From Oscarella lobularis (Eukaryota > Porifera > Homoscleromorpha > Homosclerophorida > Oscarellidae), in the NCBI RefSeq assembly GCF_947507565.1, contig NC_089176.1, positions 2,418,001-2,482,000 on the forward strand: a stretch of DNA of 64,000 bases, given 5' to 3'. Positions 16,401-27,652 of the stretch are shown here, one piece after another. The notes under the pieces were generated by a model. The model saw only the letters and a list, made by a program, of their open reading frames with translations, was not told the DNA's origin and ran no database searches. The translations under genes were made by a program, and so were the position numbers. Within the stretch, counting starts at the first letter, position 1; every line of letters begins with the position of its first letter.

Positions 16401-19400
16401 GTGAAACGTCTTGTGAAGATGGGGTGTTCTTTGAAATATAAGAAGGTAGAACTTTATTGTCTTGTTGATTTCTCAATAACCTTTTCAATACTTAGTGGGA
16501 TAACAACAGTTTGTTACATTTGACATGCTCTAAAGGTGGACACGTTCACGTCGTAAAATATCTTGTTAAATCTGGCGCTGATTTTAATGAAAAAAATGGC
16601 GTAACTTGGTGATTTCTCAATTTTGGCAATCGTGATTTCTGTTTTGTAGTCTGGTGAAACTCCTCTAATGTTGGCAAGTGCGCAGGGATTTTTTTCTGTC
16701 GTCACATACCTTTCTTCTGTTGGATCTTGTGATTCTTCTTTTGTTTTAATGTCAGAGGTATGTATGGTTGGTGAACGCATTGTTTGGTAATACACAATAT
16801 TCTTTATATAGAAAAGTATGAGTCCTTTGCATTATGCTTGCAAAAATGGACATAAAAATGTGGCAGATTTTTTGATTAGTAACATTATTTCGGACGACGT
16901 TTACTTGGACAAACCTGATAAAGTTAATATTATACTAATATTAGCATTGTGACCCATTCAAATTCTCTAAGGATAAGAAGACTCCTCTTGTTTACGCTTA
17001 CGAAAATGGAATGCTATCAGTGGTAGAGCAACTCGAATCAAGAGGATGTTCTCTAGATGTGGTAAGTTACTTTGATTTCCTTTTGAAAGTGTCGCGAATT
17101 TTCACTCGTGTAAAAAGTCAAGCAGCTGAAGATTCGCTTGACAGCTAGTTTATCGATTATTTCCATCTACTATTTTAGTTTTTGGATTAAGCAAAATCCC
17201 GTCGACTTGTTTTCTCACTCTTATGTTTCAAATAGGATGAGGCTTTGTTGACGTCAGTCTGTCAAAGCGGCTCGATTGCAATTGTTAATCGTATTATTGA
17301 ACGTAATGAAAAGATTGTTCGGGTAAGAATTGTTTGGCGAGAATTCGTACATTGTGAGCGCATCAAATTTTCTTCGCATAGGATGTTTGGAAATATTTTA
17401 GGAAAGCATGTGAAAAAAATCGGGTTGATGTAGCAATCTTTCTGCTGAGAAGATTTGATGAGTTACTTTCCGAGGTAGGTTAGAATTCGGTGTAAATTTA
17501 TGTTCAGTTTTTGTACTAGGATGGAAGAGACGCTTTATTAGTCGCATGTCAAAACGGTTGTCTTTGCGTGATTAATCATCTTGTCAAACGCGGTTTTTCT
17601 CTCACTCAAAAAACTAGTGTAACTCGTCTTGTCGTTTCTCTATTTCTTCTAGAGCAGTATTAAATATTTAGAATGAAAACGGCTTGATACACGTTTCCTG
17701 TAAATCAAATCATTCAAACGTAATTCATTATTTACTCGATTTGGAAGTGCAGTGCGATGACACGAACGAGGTAATCGCGCTTGACACATGCACACACTTG
17801 TCAAATATTCTCTATTAGGACGCGTATACTCCATTGATGATTGCGACCGAAAAGGGTAATCTTCCAGTTGTTCAAAGACTGTTGGAGCTTGGTTGTTCAC
17901 TTGAAAGCAAATCAAAGGCTAGATATCTAATTAAAAACAATCCAATGACAGTTAGGAACAATAGTTTTGTAGAATGGCAAACGTTTGTTGCATTTGGCTT
18001 GCGAAAATCGTCGCGCAAGTGTTGCCCACCTGCTTCTAGATGCCGGAGCAGCCCTCAATGACGTAGACAAAGTAAATTTAATCGGATGTGTCTAAAATTG
18101 TATGTTTACGATGGATTACCGAAGACTGGTGAAAGTGTTTTGAGGACGGCTTGTAGACGAAATTTGCTGTCCGTTGTTACTCGTCTTGCTGATAGCGGAT
18201 GTTCTCTTGAAGAAAAAACAAAAGTAAGACACATTTCGTGAACGATTTGATTTGAATTCGAAAGCAAATCAAAGACTAGATATCTAGTTGAATACTGAAT
18301 GACAGTTGGTCGTTTTGTAGAGTGGCGAAAGTTTGTTACATGTAGCTTGCAAAAATCGTCACGCAAGTATGGTTCACCTTCTTCTGGATGCCGGAGCAAC
18401 CGCCAATGAAGTCGACGAAGTAAATTTATATCGTACGTGTCTAAACTTGTATGTTAATGATGGATTACCGAAGACCGGTGAAAGTGTTTTGAGGACGGCT
18501 TGTAGACGAAATTTGCTGTCCGCTGTTACCCGTCTTGCTGATAGCGGATGTTCTCTTGAAGAAAAAACAAAAGTAAGACACAGTTCGTGAATGATTTGAT
18601 TTGAATTCTGATTGTGCATGCAGCAAGAAGAGACTCTACTGCATGCAGCAGGTGGCAAGGATGTAGCTGAGTTCCTCACTAGCAAAGTTGACGTTATGTT
18701 GAACGCATTGGATTTGGTATGTGCATGTGCAAGTACGTTTACAGTATAGTATCATTTTGTGTCATTAGAATGGGAATACTCCGTTGACGGCAGCATGTCG
18801 AAATCGTAAAGTAGACGTTGCTCTCTATCTGCAAGAAAGTGGCTGTTCAACTAATCAGAGAAACAAGGTACATATTACTCTTTTCGACCCGGGTGCTATA
18901 TACTGTATATGCAGCAAAAGCTTTATATTTTTCTCCGTTTTTATGAGCTCCTTTGATTCAGACTTAGATATACTTATAGTTTTATCTTATTCTTCACATT
19001 TATTCTTTTGCAGTTTGGCGAGTCGCCATTCTCTTGGTTCTTGGAATGCTGTTCGAATGTCCGCCACCCCAATCTCGAACATATAAAGCGATTTATTTCA
19101 GCTGGTGCTGAGATATCCTCTATGTCGACAGTACATTCTAATGATCTGAAAATTGATTTGGTTAGGGGTTTTTTTGTAGCGTTCAGAAGTCAATGTACTA
19201 CATCTGGCAGCACGGACGTATGATAATGAAAATTTTTGCCTTTTTTTTCTGAACGAAGGCGCCGATCCTAGTGGTCGCGATAAGGCAAGGCTTTGAACAA
19301 ACAGTAAATAACTCGATAGTTCGTAATGTTACGTCTCTTTACAGAGTGGAAAACTTCCGTACGAATATGCAAGTGGAAATGCGAGAAGGATTTTGAGAGA

Positions 19401-22278
19401 GGCTTGGGTAATTGATTCGCGTCTTCATCGCCTGCGATAAAATCAAAGCCAAACGTCTCTTTAGGTAACACGCCAATATTCGAAATTGAAAGAGTTGGGC
19501 GAGACTAAGCCTTCGAAGATCAAAGTTTGTCTAATAGGCGCGGCCGGCGCTGGGAAGACGACCCTTATGAATTCGTTGCGCCGAAAACAGTTGGAAGAAG
19601 CGCTGTCGTCGGTCAGCGAAGTGCACGTTGACGAATCGTCCGATCCAAGTCTAAGGACGGCTGGCATTGACATTATTGCGACAACGATCGACGAAGCAGG
19701 CGATGTGGTGTTTTGCGATTTCGCCGGTCAACCGAACTTTCATAAAACGCACAGTCTGTTCTTCTCGGAATCGACTACAATCTATCTTCTCGTCGTCAAT
19801 CTGGAGGAGCCTGACGAAGAACTGTACTCGTCGTCGTTGTATTGGCTGAGATTGACAAAGTGCAGCATCGGATCGTCTACGAATAACAGCGTTGTCATAA
19901 TCGGTAGCAGAGGCGACAAAACGGATGGGTGTAGGGTATTGAGACGGCTTCGAACGTCACTGAAGTCGAAATTCGAAGAGTTTTTTGACTTCTCTTCGGA
20001 ACCGTTTATTTTAGACTGTCGTCTTTCTACATCAGCGGGAATGCAAAATTTACGCAAAGTCATTTCGGAGCTGAAAACGAAGAGCATCGAAGTATGATCA
20101 GTTAGATGAATCTAAATTTTAGAATGAAAGATTTAATTTAGAAAGCTCCCGGTATTTTCAGTATTATAGAGTCAATACAGTCAACATTGTTACAACGACT
20201 GAGGGATATCAGTAAACAGTCTTTTCCTTTGAGAGCTCTAAAAGAAGCAAAACTTCTTCCAGAGTTCCTTAGGTATGCTCTTGTCTTTGGAATTTATTGT
20301 GAGTTAGTTTGGCTTTTCTTAGGGTGAGACGAGGCGACGATAACGTTTCACATTTGTCGTACATTTTCCTGAGAACGCGATATTTAACGTTTCCGTTTGA
20401 AGAAGAAGAAGACGATTTCGGTGACTTTCCGTCATTGAAGGAACAGGTACTGTGATTTAGTCTCTCTCTATATATACATGCCGACACCTTCTTATTGCAG
20501 ATAAAGACTGTTCATTGTCGTCAATTTGTTTTAAAGGACTTTTTTTGTCTCCTCGTTGACTCAAACGTTTACAGCGGTTTAGCGAAAGACACACTTTATC
20601 AATTTGTTCAATTTCTTCATGGAATTGGAGAGGTGTTATATATTCGTAGAGTTTTTCACAATTTGACTCTTATTTATACTATAGATTATTGAATTTGGTG
20701 ACAATATAATTCTGGATCCGCCGTGGCTTTGTCACAATGTAATCGGTCCTCTCATGTCACCGGAAACGTTTCCTGTTTGTTTGGAAGCAATTGACGACGG
20801 AGCAGTGAGTGCGGAGAGAATTGAGAAGGTCATTCGCCAATTCAATAAGCAGCATAGTCACTTTCCAGTCAACATTTTAATGCAATTGCTTTGCAGTTTG
20901 GAAATTTGCTATCCAGTTGCAGACGAACAAAACGTCTATCGATTTCCCGCTCTCATAACAGAAAGACGTCGGGACGAATTTTGGAAAAAGACGAAAACAT
21001 GATCGTGTACGTGGGCCGTCGTCTCCAGTGCAAGGACGAGACAGATATCATCGTTCCCGGAACGATTCCATTTCTGCAGACACGATCGGTCGTTCGTCTC
21101 GATCCGTCGCCTCAGATCTGGAAAGACGGCATGGTATTGGAGAAGCAAATCGACGAAATGACAACAGTCGAAGGACTTATTGAACTACAGGAGACAGCAA
21201 GGGCGATTGACGTGGTCGCTCGTGGTCCAGTCGATTCTGAAGCCGAATGCTGGGGCTTCGTCAAGGACATGCTGGAAATGGTTCGTAAAGTATTGGACGA
21301 TAGAAGTCCGGGCACGATCATCGACCACGAATTGCGTTTGAGTACGTCGGCGCTAAAGAAGTTAGTTGAGCGCCCACCAGCGCACAAACCGTCACTGATT
21401 GAAAGCGCCATATCAAACGACTCGCTAGTCAGTACGAAAGCAAAGATGGAGAAATACGCAGACACGCTTCGAGACTTGTTGATAGTTCCATCAGATCACT
21501 ACTGCCTACTTCCAAGAAAGGTTAAAATTGGTCTCCGGAAATGTCTGAATCTTCCAAGGGGAAGGCTTAATGCACTAGGCGAAGAATTGGGGCTAAGGGC
21601 GTCAGACGTGATTACTTGTACGGACTCGGAGAACATTCTCCGCATATGGAACAACCGCCGAGACGCATTGGTGTCAAAACTGGTAAATTGCTTGCGTAAG
21701 TGTGACTTGCTTGCTGCAATGTATGTACTCCACTGTGACGTTCCGTTCGTTCAGCTTCTGAATGATGAGGTACAACGTATTCTACCAATTCAAGTATTTG
21801 CTATTGTATCTGGCAATCTTTTTAGGCTTTAGCAGCGAAAGAGGCTTTTTCTAAAGTAGCCGATATTTCAGAGCACAAAGTTGATGCGAATAGAGAACCT
21901 CGGCACGTGATAGGTATAGTACTTATTATTTTTTATGCGGCTAATATCTATTTATAACTGTTAGATGACTCAAAGTCGCTGCCTCTGGAAGACCAAGTGG
22001 TTGAAGAGAGGCATATCGATTGTCTTGAAAAGGAAGTCTTTGACTGCGTGGACGATTTGCAAAAATTCACAGTGCATCTTCTTGGCTGGACTTCGACAAG
22101 AGCAAAACAATATCTGAACGATTGCTTTGGTCAAACAATCGCTACGAAGTTCTTTAACGTAACTAAGAAATGGACAGACATCAAAGGAACCGATGCAACA
22201 ATGGGAAAACTTCTTGAAGCGTTTGAAAAAGTCGAAAAGAAAGGAGCAGCTCTAAAGGTGCTATCCCAACTAAAATAA
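10477..22278 (+). CDS. Giant ankyrin-repeat Roc-COR protein with C-terminal death-fold domains
   Basis: About 60 exons. After a short N-terminus from the ATG at 10477 come about 54 ankyrin repeats, almost every one on its own phase-0 exon of about 99 nt (for example TALHLACWLRKEEI near 10690 and TPLFYACKFGLV near 10845). The central 30 repeats are three copies of a 10-repeat module (10983-15847). A Roc GTPase exon (about 19466-20097) has the P-loop GAAGAGKTT, a DFAGQ switch II and a SRGDKTD base-binding motif. COR follows (about 20150-21100) with 'LDPPWLCHNVIGPLMSPE' and 'VYVGRRLQCKDETD'. A helical block (about 21500-21770) looks like a first death fold, and the last exon (about 21965-22278) is a death domain with 'KKWTDIKGTDATMGKLLEAF'. 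The order resembles DAPK1 without the kinase. The COR region carries a one-base frame break near 20985, so the gene may be damaged or mis-assembled. Function is unknown; family logic suggests a scaffold in stress, death or immune signalling. Confidence 0.85.
10983..15847 (+). repeat. Three tandem copies of a ten-exon ankyrin module (about 1.64 kb each)
   Basis: The module begins at the exon with VTALHFG at 10983, 12613 and 14269, and ends with the exon encoding ETSLMKACRGG. The shared landmark AATGAGAAAACGCC recurs at 11128, 12767 and 14406, exactly 1639 bp apart both times. Each copy has the same ten ankyrin exons in the same order, and the introns are nearly identical too. Copies 2 and 3 are closest to each other. 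Copy 1 lacks 9 nt at the start of its fourth exon; copy 3 has a 6-nt insertion in its second exon. All ten exons remain open in every copy. Confidence 0.93.
17903..18608 (+). repeat. Tandem duplication of two ankyrin exons (about 350-357 bp unit)
   Basis: Two adjacent copies (about 17903-18259 and 18260-18608) each carry an ankyrin exon of the LLHLAC/LLHVAC type and one encoding 'TGESVLRTACRRNLLS', with their introns. The second copy begins with GAAAGCAAATCAAAG, the end of the preceding ankyrin exon, which now lies inside an intron. That remnant marks the duplication junction. Confidence 0.85.
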
Positions 22279-22325
22279 TAATAATAATAATAGTAATAAT
22301 ATAACAACAACGACGATAATAACGT
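22270..22325. repeat. Trinucleotide A/T microsatellite
   Basis: A short run of AAT/TAA and AAC/GAT-like trinucleotides immediately after and overlapping the stop codon of the ankyrin-ROCO gene. It probably lies in the 3' UTR. Confidence 0.8.
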
Positions 22326-25127
22326 TAATTGGAGAATAATAATTAGACGTAGGTTTAATTAATTAATTAATTACAATTTGTACATAAAGTTTGTACATTT
22401 TATTTAATTACTGCACGGCGTGCAGCTTAAGAAAGGTGGCTGTATGGGATTCTTTCATGTGACTTGTGCAGACCAGTGCCAGTTTTAGTGCAGATCGTAG
22501 GTCTAGAGTGCGTTAGTCTGAAATACAGTACTCTGAATCGACCTGACACGGATCCCGCGAGCCGGCGGCGCAATTCTCCGCGCATTACTGAACGTCCAAA
22601 GACTCCGCTCCGAAGATGGCGCAAGCGGTGAGGCGTTACTCAGCGCACGACTAGAAGTATCCGTGCTCAGCGCGACTCGCTCGCGAAGGCCATTTTCAGT
22701 CTATCTGCTGTCGCTAAGTACTGCACTGCTTATAGTTTTGCTACCGCGCAATCGGATAAGGAGACCGATCGTGCACGAACTGTAGTTGCCTGTTGGTTCG
22801 CGAGCCCTCATTGGGGTCCCCACCCGAGAATCGTCGACTGTCTATTGACGTCTTTGTTTTTTTACACTAGTTCGTACGTGTACGATCCAACGAGCGACGC
22901 GAATCGTCACCACGCGGCGAGAATCGGGGGTCATGGCTCCTCGTGTTCTCAACAGATATGACAGGATCCAATGCACGATTTTACTTCTACACGGCTGTAC
23001 ACTGACTCCTGTTTTCCTCTGCGTTCCTCTTTCTCTGTACTCTGTATCTCTCTGTTTCTGTATCTACCGTATATCCCTGTATCGTGGCTGTATCCTGCCG
23101 GCCCTAACTTTGAACGCCTACGCATCGCACGGACTATTTTGGAAGGTTACATTAACCGTTTTTAGTTTCATAGACGTTCTATTCCGACGTTGATTTACAG
23201 CTCTGAGGCTTGCGTTGGGGTTGACGGAAGTACACGGAAATCTTTTGGCACAGTTGAATTTTTGCCCCTCAAGATGCCATTGAAGTAAAACCCACGTGCG
23301 TTTTGTAGCGTTCCTAAGAGAGTTTGCACATCACAGAGACAGCCGTTCGCCTCCAATTGGGAAGTTCTGTTTTTTGTTTTCCGGTGAGAAATAAGTTCAG
23401 TGAGAGGCCCTCTTTGGGAACTGCTAATCTTCATCTGTGCAGGATTGTTTGGATCCGCCTCTTGATATTGGATACCTTTGAAGGCTGACTAACGGCGGGG
23501 ATATATTTGACATTGAACACTGGCGTTGAGATGAGGTACGGAAGTTTTATGCAGGGGAGTTCAACCTTTACTTCAGTTCTGTCTCGGCGAATTCTCCTTG
23601 CAATGTTGCTACGTGGGTTCTTTTATTATTTGTTTTGTTCTTTCTTACGCAGCTTGTTTGCCGTTCAATTATTGTTGATGACGACGAAGACGGAATCACG
23701 AAACCATTGACTTTAATTAATTAATTAATATTTACTTTTTTGGCGTGTAATACAATTAGGCGTAGGGTTCCTGCAAGAGAGCCCTGCGCAGGCTCGTCTC
23801 GCATGCACCATCGGCAGGTAAGTTTCGCTTAGATAGGGCAAAAAGCAGTAAATGTGGGGAGGAGTATGTTCAAATTTTATTAAATAAAGTCCCGGATGTA
23901 AAAATTAAACAAAAATGGTCTACCCTTCGTCTTTGATGCGAGGAGAGAAGAACTGTGGTCTCCCCTCTCCGCGTTGCTCGTCTCCCCATTTGGGGGAGAC
24001 GAGCCCTCACCTCCCCCACTGAGGGGAGAGGTGATCCGATGCTCCTTGTCCTCAGCGTCTTCTTAGGCGCTCCTTGTCCTCTTCTCAACTCACTCCCATT
24101 GAGGAGAGTGAGCAGGGAGCTAAGTTCCCCCCAGGTCCAAGGGGTGTGACATACTCCCATGTCATCCAGGGCGACTATCACCCAAGCCGCAAGGAGGAGG
24201 GCGCATTAGACGAGTTAACCTCCAGCCCCCAAGGAGGTGGGATCACCCAATCATCCCGCAGGTTAAGGCCTTCAGTATACCCCTTTAAGGCCCAAAGGGG
24301 GTACCCTCGCCACCGGGGCACTGGGGGAGTCATTAACCCAAGACCCGGGAGGACCGCGATTTTGCCCACAGCGTCTTGCCCAAGTGGGGGATGGTAGTTA
24401 TCACTCATACCACCAAGAGTAGGGCCGCTCTATCGCCCCGGCAGAGGTGCGGCCTCTTTTCGCTCTCGGCCCAGAGGGATGGCTGCGTCTGCCTCGTCGG
24501 ATTGGGGGGAACGACTACACGACAAAACAATTGATGCGGGGATTCTATGTGAATTACCTTGAAAAAAGGAAGAGACAAATCGCGGCTTCCAAACCCCAAG
24601 GAATTAGATTCTAGTTCTTTTTTTAGTTATGCAGCTTTCCTTTTGTATGGACCGTTTCATTAATTGCATATTTCGTCGGATTGGAAGAGAACTACACGAC
24701 GAAGGAACCGGCGCTTGGAAATCAATACATACTTACCTCGAACGAGTGAAAAGGGGGCCCCACTGCCTCCAGTAACACTCTCAGTAACGGTGGACGAGAT
24801 GCGTGCTTTTGTTCCGCAGAAAATCGTTCTGCGCGCGCTTTCTCGTCGAGTCACGAGCCTGAGGCGACGCGTCATCGCCCAATAGTTTCAAAGAACGCGA
24901 ATTCGTTCTCAGACGAGTCTTTCTCGCCTTCACTTGCGGCAAATCGATGCACAATTGGCTCGGAGAGATTGAAACGGCAATTTGACAGCCGCGTGCGAAG
25001 CAATCGACGACGTCCGAATGAATGGGAAGTCCCGGGCGAGCTTATCACGTGTGTATGCTAACAGTACAGAAGAAAACTTCAAAAGGAAGAACGGTCTTCC
25101 AAATAATGCTCTTACTCAATTGAATTT
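22279..25127. other. Intergenic region between ankyrin-ROCO and ACTR8 3' ends
   Basis: No gene is supported in these 2.8 kb. Open frames such as 22933-23193 (+) match nothing I recognise. The region holds TTAATTAA runs near 22358 and 23713, a GC-rich hairpin-rich island (about 23940-24420), and a diverged direct repeat beginning GTCGGATTGG at 24496 and 24675. Composition differs strongly from the flanking exons, suggesting old mobile or foreign-derived DNA; that is inference. Confidence 0.5.
23940..24420. other. GC-rich island with consecutive hairpins, unknown element
   Basis: Dense in CCCC and GGGG runs. There is a perfect 12-bp stem at 23976-23987 and 23993-24004 (GCTCGTCTCCCC against its complement, loop ATTTG), followed directly by an imperfect stem (about 24007-24034) and a 7-bp CTCACTC/GAGTGAG stem (about 24090-24112). 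Further C/G runs could pair around 24290-24300. No tRNA, rRNA or coding signature is recognised. It could be a non-autonomous mobile element or a structured RNA. Confidence 0.45.
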
Positions 25128-27500
25128 CTACCATATAAACGGACATTTTTCGCGCAGAATTCTGATCCCACACGTTGCCCACTCAGCGTGACCAATCCAA
25201 AGATCTCGAGCACTGTCCAAACACGAAAGAATTGCACCTCCTTTCCATGACACCAACATCGGATCCAAATCCTAAAGAGAAAAAGCATCTCTCTATTCTC
25301 AATCTATCAGGGACCGTGTCTCTCGTACCTTTGGCTTAGCAATCACTTCCACCTGATTCAATTGAAAATGATGCGGCAATCGAGCTTGGAGTCGCGACTG
25401 GACGACTTGAGCGGCGCCGGGAAATGTCAAACCACCTCCAACCAGAAGTATGCAGCCGTACAGTCGACGTTTCACATCGTCACCAGCTAAAAAACAAATA
25501 TAATAAATAGATAACATACAACCGTTTCTATTTCTGTATTACGAAATGTGTCTATGCTTGTCTGTATGGCGGCGTCCAGAGGTAATAGGGTTTTGGGAAA
25601 GGAGACTTTTGTCGATTCGTGCATTGCATGCTTGACAGCCATAGAAACGCCTTCTTCTGTTGGCATTGGAGACGGCGTCATGCTGCTCAAGCCGCCACCG
25701 CCAACTCGAGCTGCTTTGCTTCCAGTTGGCTAAGACAAAAAATTAGAACAATGTTACGAAGGACAAAGTAGATTTTTCAATTCACTTCTGTAAGGTAGGG
25801 GTCGTCAAGGAGATCTTCTGAATCGTATTGATTCGCAGGCAACTCTTCGTCGTTGACTCGAGGAAACAAATCAGGATAAAACACCGCCTGCAACGTATTT
25901 ATAATTACAAATATTGAAGGTTGACCAAATGATCCTCTTACCAAAGGTGCAAGGCAAACTTCGTCTAGTAATTGCATCTGATAGGCAACGACTCGTTTTC
26001 CTGGGCACTCCACGTCGAAATTGTAGCTCTTAATCCCATACAACTCCTTTACAAACACAGGCATTATTCAATTATAAGAAAAGTCATATAGTCAGTGTTA
26101 CCATCTCGAGATAGCAGTGCGCTTCTTTGAGCGAATTGAGCAGAGCCGCATCAAATGGGTTCGAAACGTCGCATGCAGCGTAAGGAAAACTCGCCTAATA
26201 CACATGCACACAGTAACTGAAAAACCAAAAACGTCTAAAAACGCCCAGTACACAGTGTACCTGTTTCATAAGCTGATACAGAACGTCAGTTATATCCCTG
26301 CCCCCATAATTCAGTATGAACCTAAGAAAAGTCACTATGCATATATCATCCAAGTATCTTTTTCAACTGACCTCGACGCCGGATTGACTATTCCATCTTC
26401 AATGCAACAGACGCTCGTCTTCTCGTCCCCAACGTCCACGATGCACGCCGTCGGAACGCCGGCTCCGTACGCCGTACACGCCGATTCCTAAAGAATCAAT
26501 ACCGTTTATCGATACTATTCTATTTCGCCGAGGATATATCTACTTGTTGAATGAGAGCGGCGGCGAAGTGAAGACGCGACAGCATTACCGTCATCACCGT
26601 TTTCAAATTATTACGTGAAAACGAATCCGGAACGACGATGACCACCTGGTAGTCCTACGCATTCAAAGCCTCAAAATTCACGCGTGTATATGTATTGGAT
26701 GTCATAAGGGTACTTTGAAATTTTGAGGATCTATGTTCGTGCTTTGAACTATGGCCGAACGCCACAGAGTCTCCAGTTCGCAGAAGAGCCTCTCCGACGC
26801 ACGCGCCAGGCGACCGCGTTGAATTGGCCAGAACAGATCGTACGGTTCATCGGGAGAAATGTCGAGAGCCTCAAAAGAAAAAGAGAAAAGACAAATGATT
26901 GAAATCGCTTTACACACAAATTTTTTTTTCCATTACCGATTGGCCCGTCAGAAATGGAGGATTTTCGTTGACGTCGCTCCATTCGGATGGCGACGGTTCC
27001 ATCGTCTGTTGAGGAATTACTTTCTCGTTGAATCTTTTAATCTAATTAGAAGATTAATTTTTTAATTGATTCTTTTTCTTTTTCCGACTGTACTTGATCC
27101 TGAGACACGTTCGTCCTTCTCAATCCCATTCTCATGAGTTGTAGCGCGTGGCGAGCTCCGTTCAGCGCGAGTATTTGCGTCTCGCTCAAATCGTCGCGAA
27201 GCTAAGAGGAATTTTCGCTCGGGGTTTTCCTTTTCGGGCTTTTTTTCCTACCTCTTCTTTCTGCGTTTGCGTTTGGCGTTGGCGGCGGCGTCGGGCGATC
27301 GCATGCGGCATCGTCTTGGGAAGATAATTCGAGGCGAGACCGATGCGCAAGTTGCGCGAGCCCAGGCTCACGACCAGAACGGACGACGTTCGAAACGGCT
27401 GTGCGTCGATTTCTTCGATACGAGTAGCAGACTAATTTAGAGGTCGGTTTACTTCGGATGGCGTGTCCGTCGTTGGGCCTTGGACGACTTTCCGTGGCAT
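25128..27500 (-). CDS. ACTR8: Actin-related protein 8 (ACTR8/ARP8)
   Basis: Multi-exon gene for the nuclear actin-related subunit of the INO80 chromatin remodeller. Exon 1 starts at the ATG complementary to 27498-27500 and encodes MPRKVVQGPTTDTPSE. Exon 2 carries the family start 'SLGSRNLRIGLASNYLPKTM' and 'PHAIARRRRQ'. Later exons give 'DLFWPIQRGRL' (about 26830), 'QQESACTAYGAGVPTACIVD' and 'VGDEKTSVCCIEDG' (about 26400-26530), 'LLVGGGLTFPGAAQVVQSRL' (about 25400-25460), and the last exon 'MLVSWKGGAILSCLDSA' to CPFIW-stop (25128-25275). The order matches human ACTR8 end to end, though the acidic insert before the final third is shorter. It lies 152 bp downstream of the WDR90 stop on the same strand. 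Confidence 0.93.
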
Positions 27501-27652
27501 CTTCCTCGAAGGCGAGAGCACGCGCTAAACGCGCGCTGTGCGTAAACGATGCGTAGTCCTATATCGCTATGTACTTATGTATCTATGCTAGTTGTGTTCA
27601 CAATTAATATATTGTTAAGCGATTCTAGACTACAGTCTACTCCAAATAATTT

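Noticed and set aside
22933-23193. 86-codon open frame with hydrophobic, Cys-rich translation
   Set aside because: Composition is driven by CTCTGT-rich low-complexity DNA and no family is recognised.
24729-24738. ATACTTACCT equals the 5' end of U1 snRNA
   Set aside because: The downstream sequence does not match U1 stems or the Sm site, so it is a chance match.
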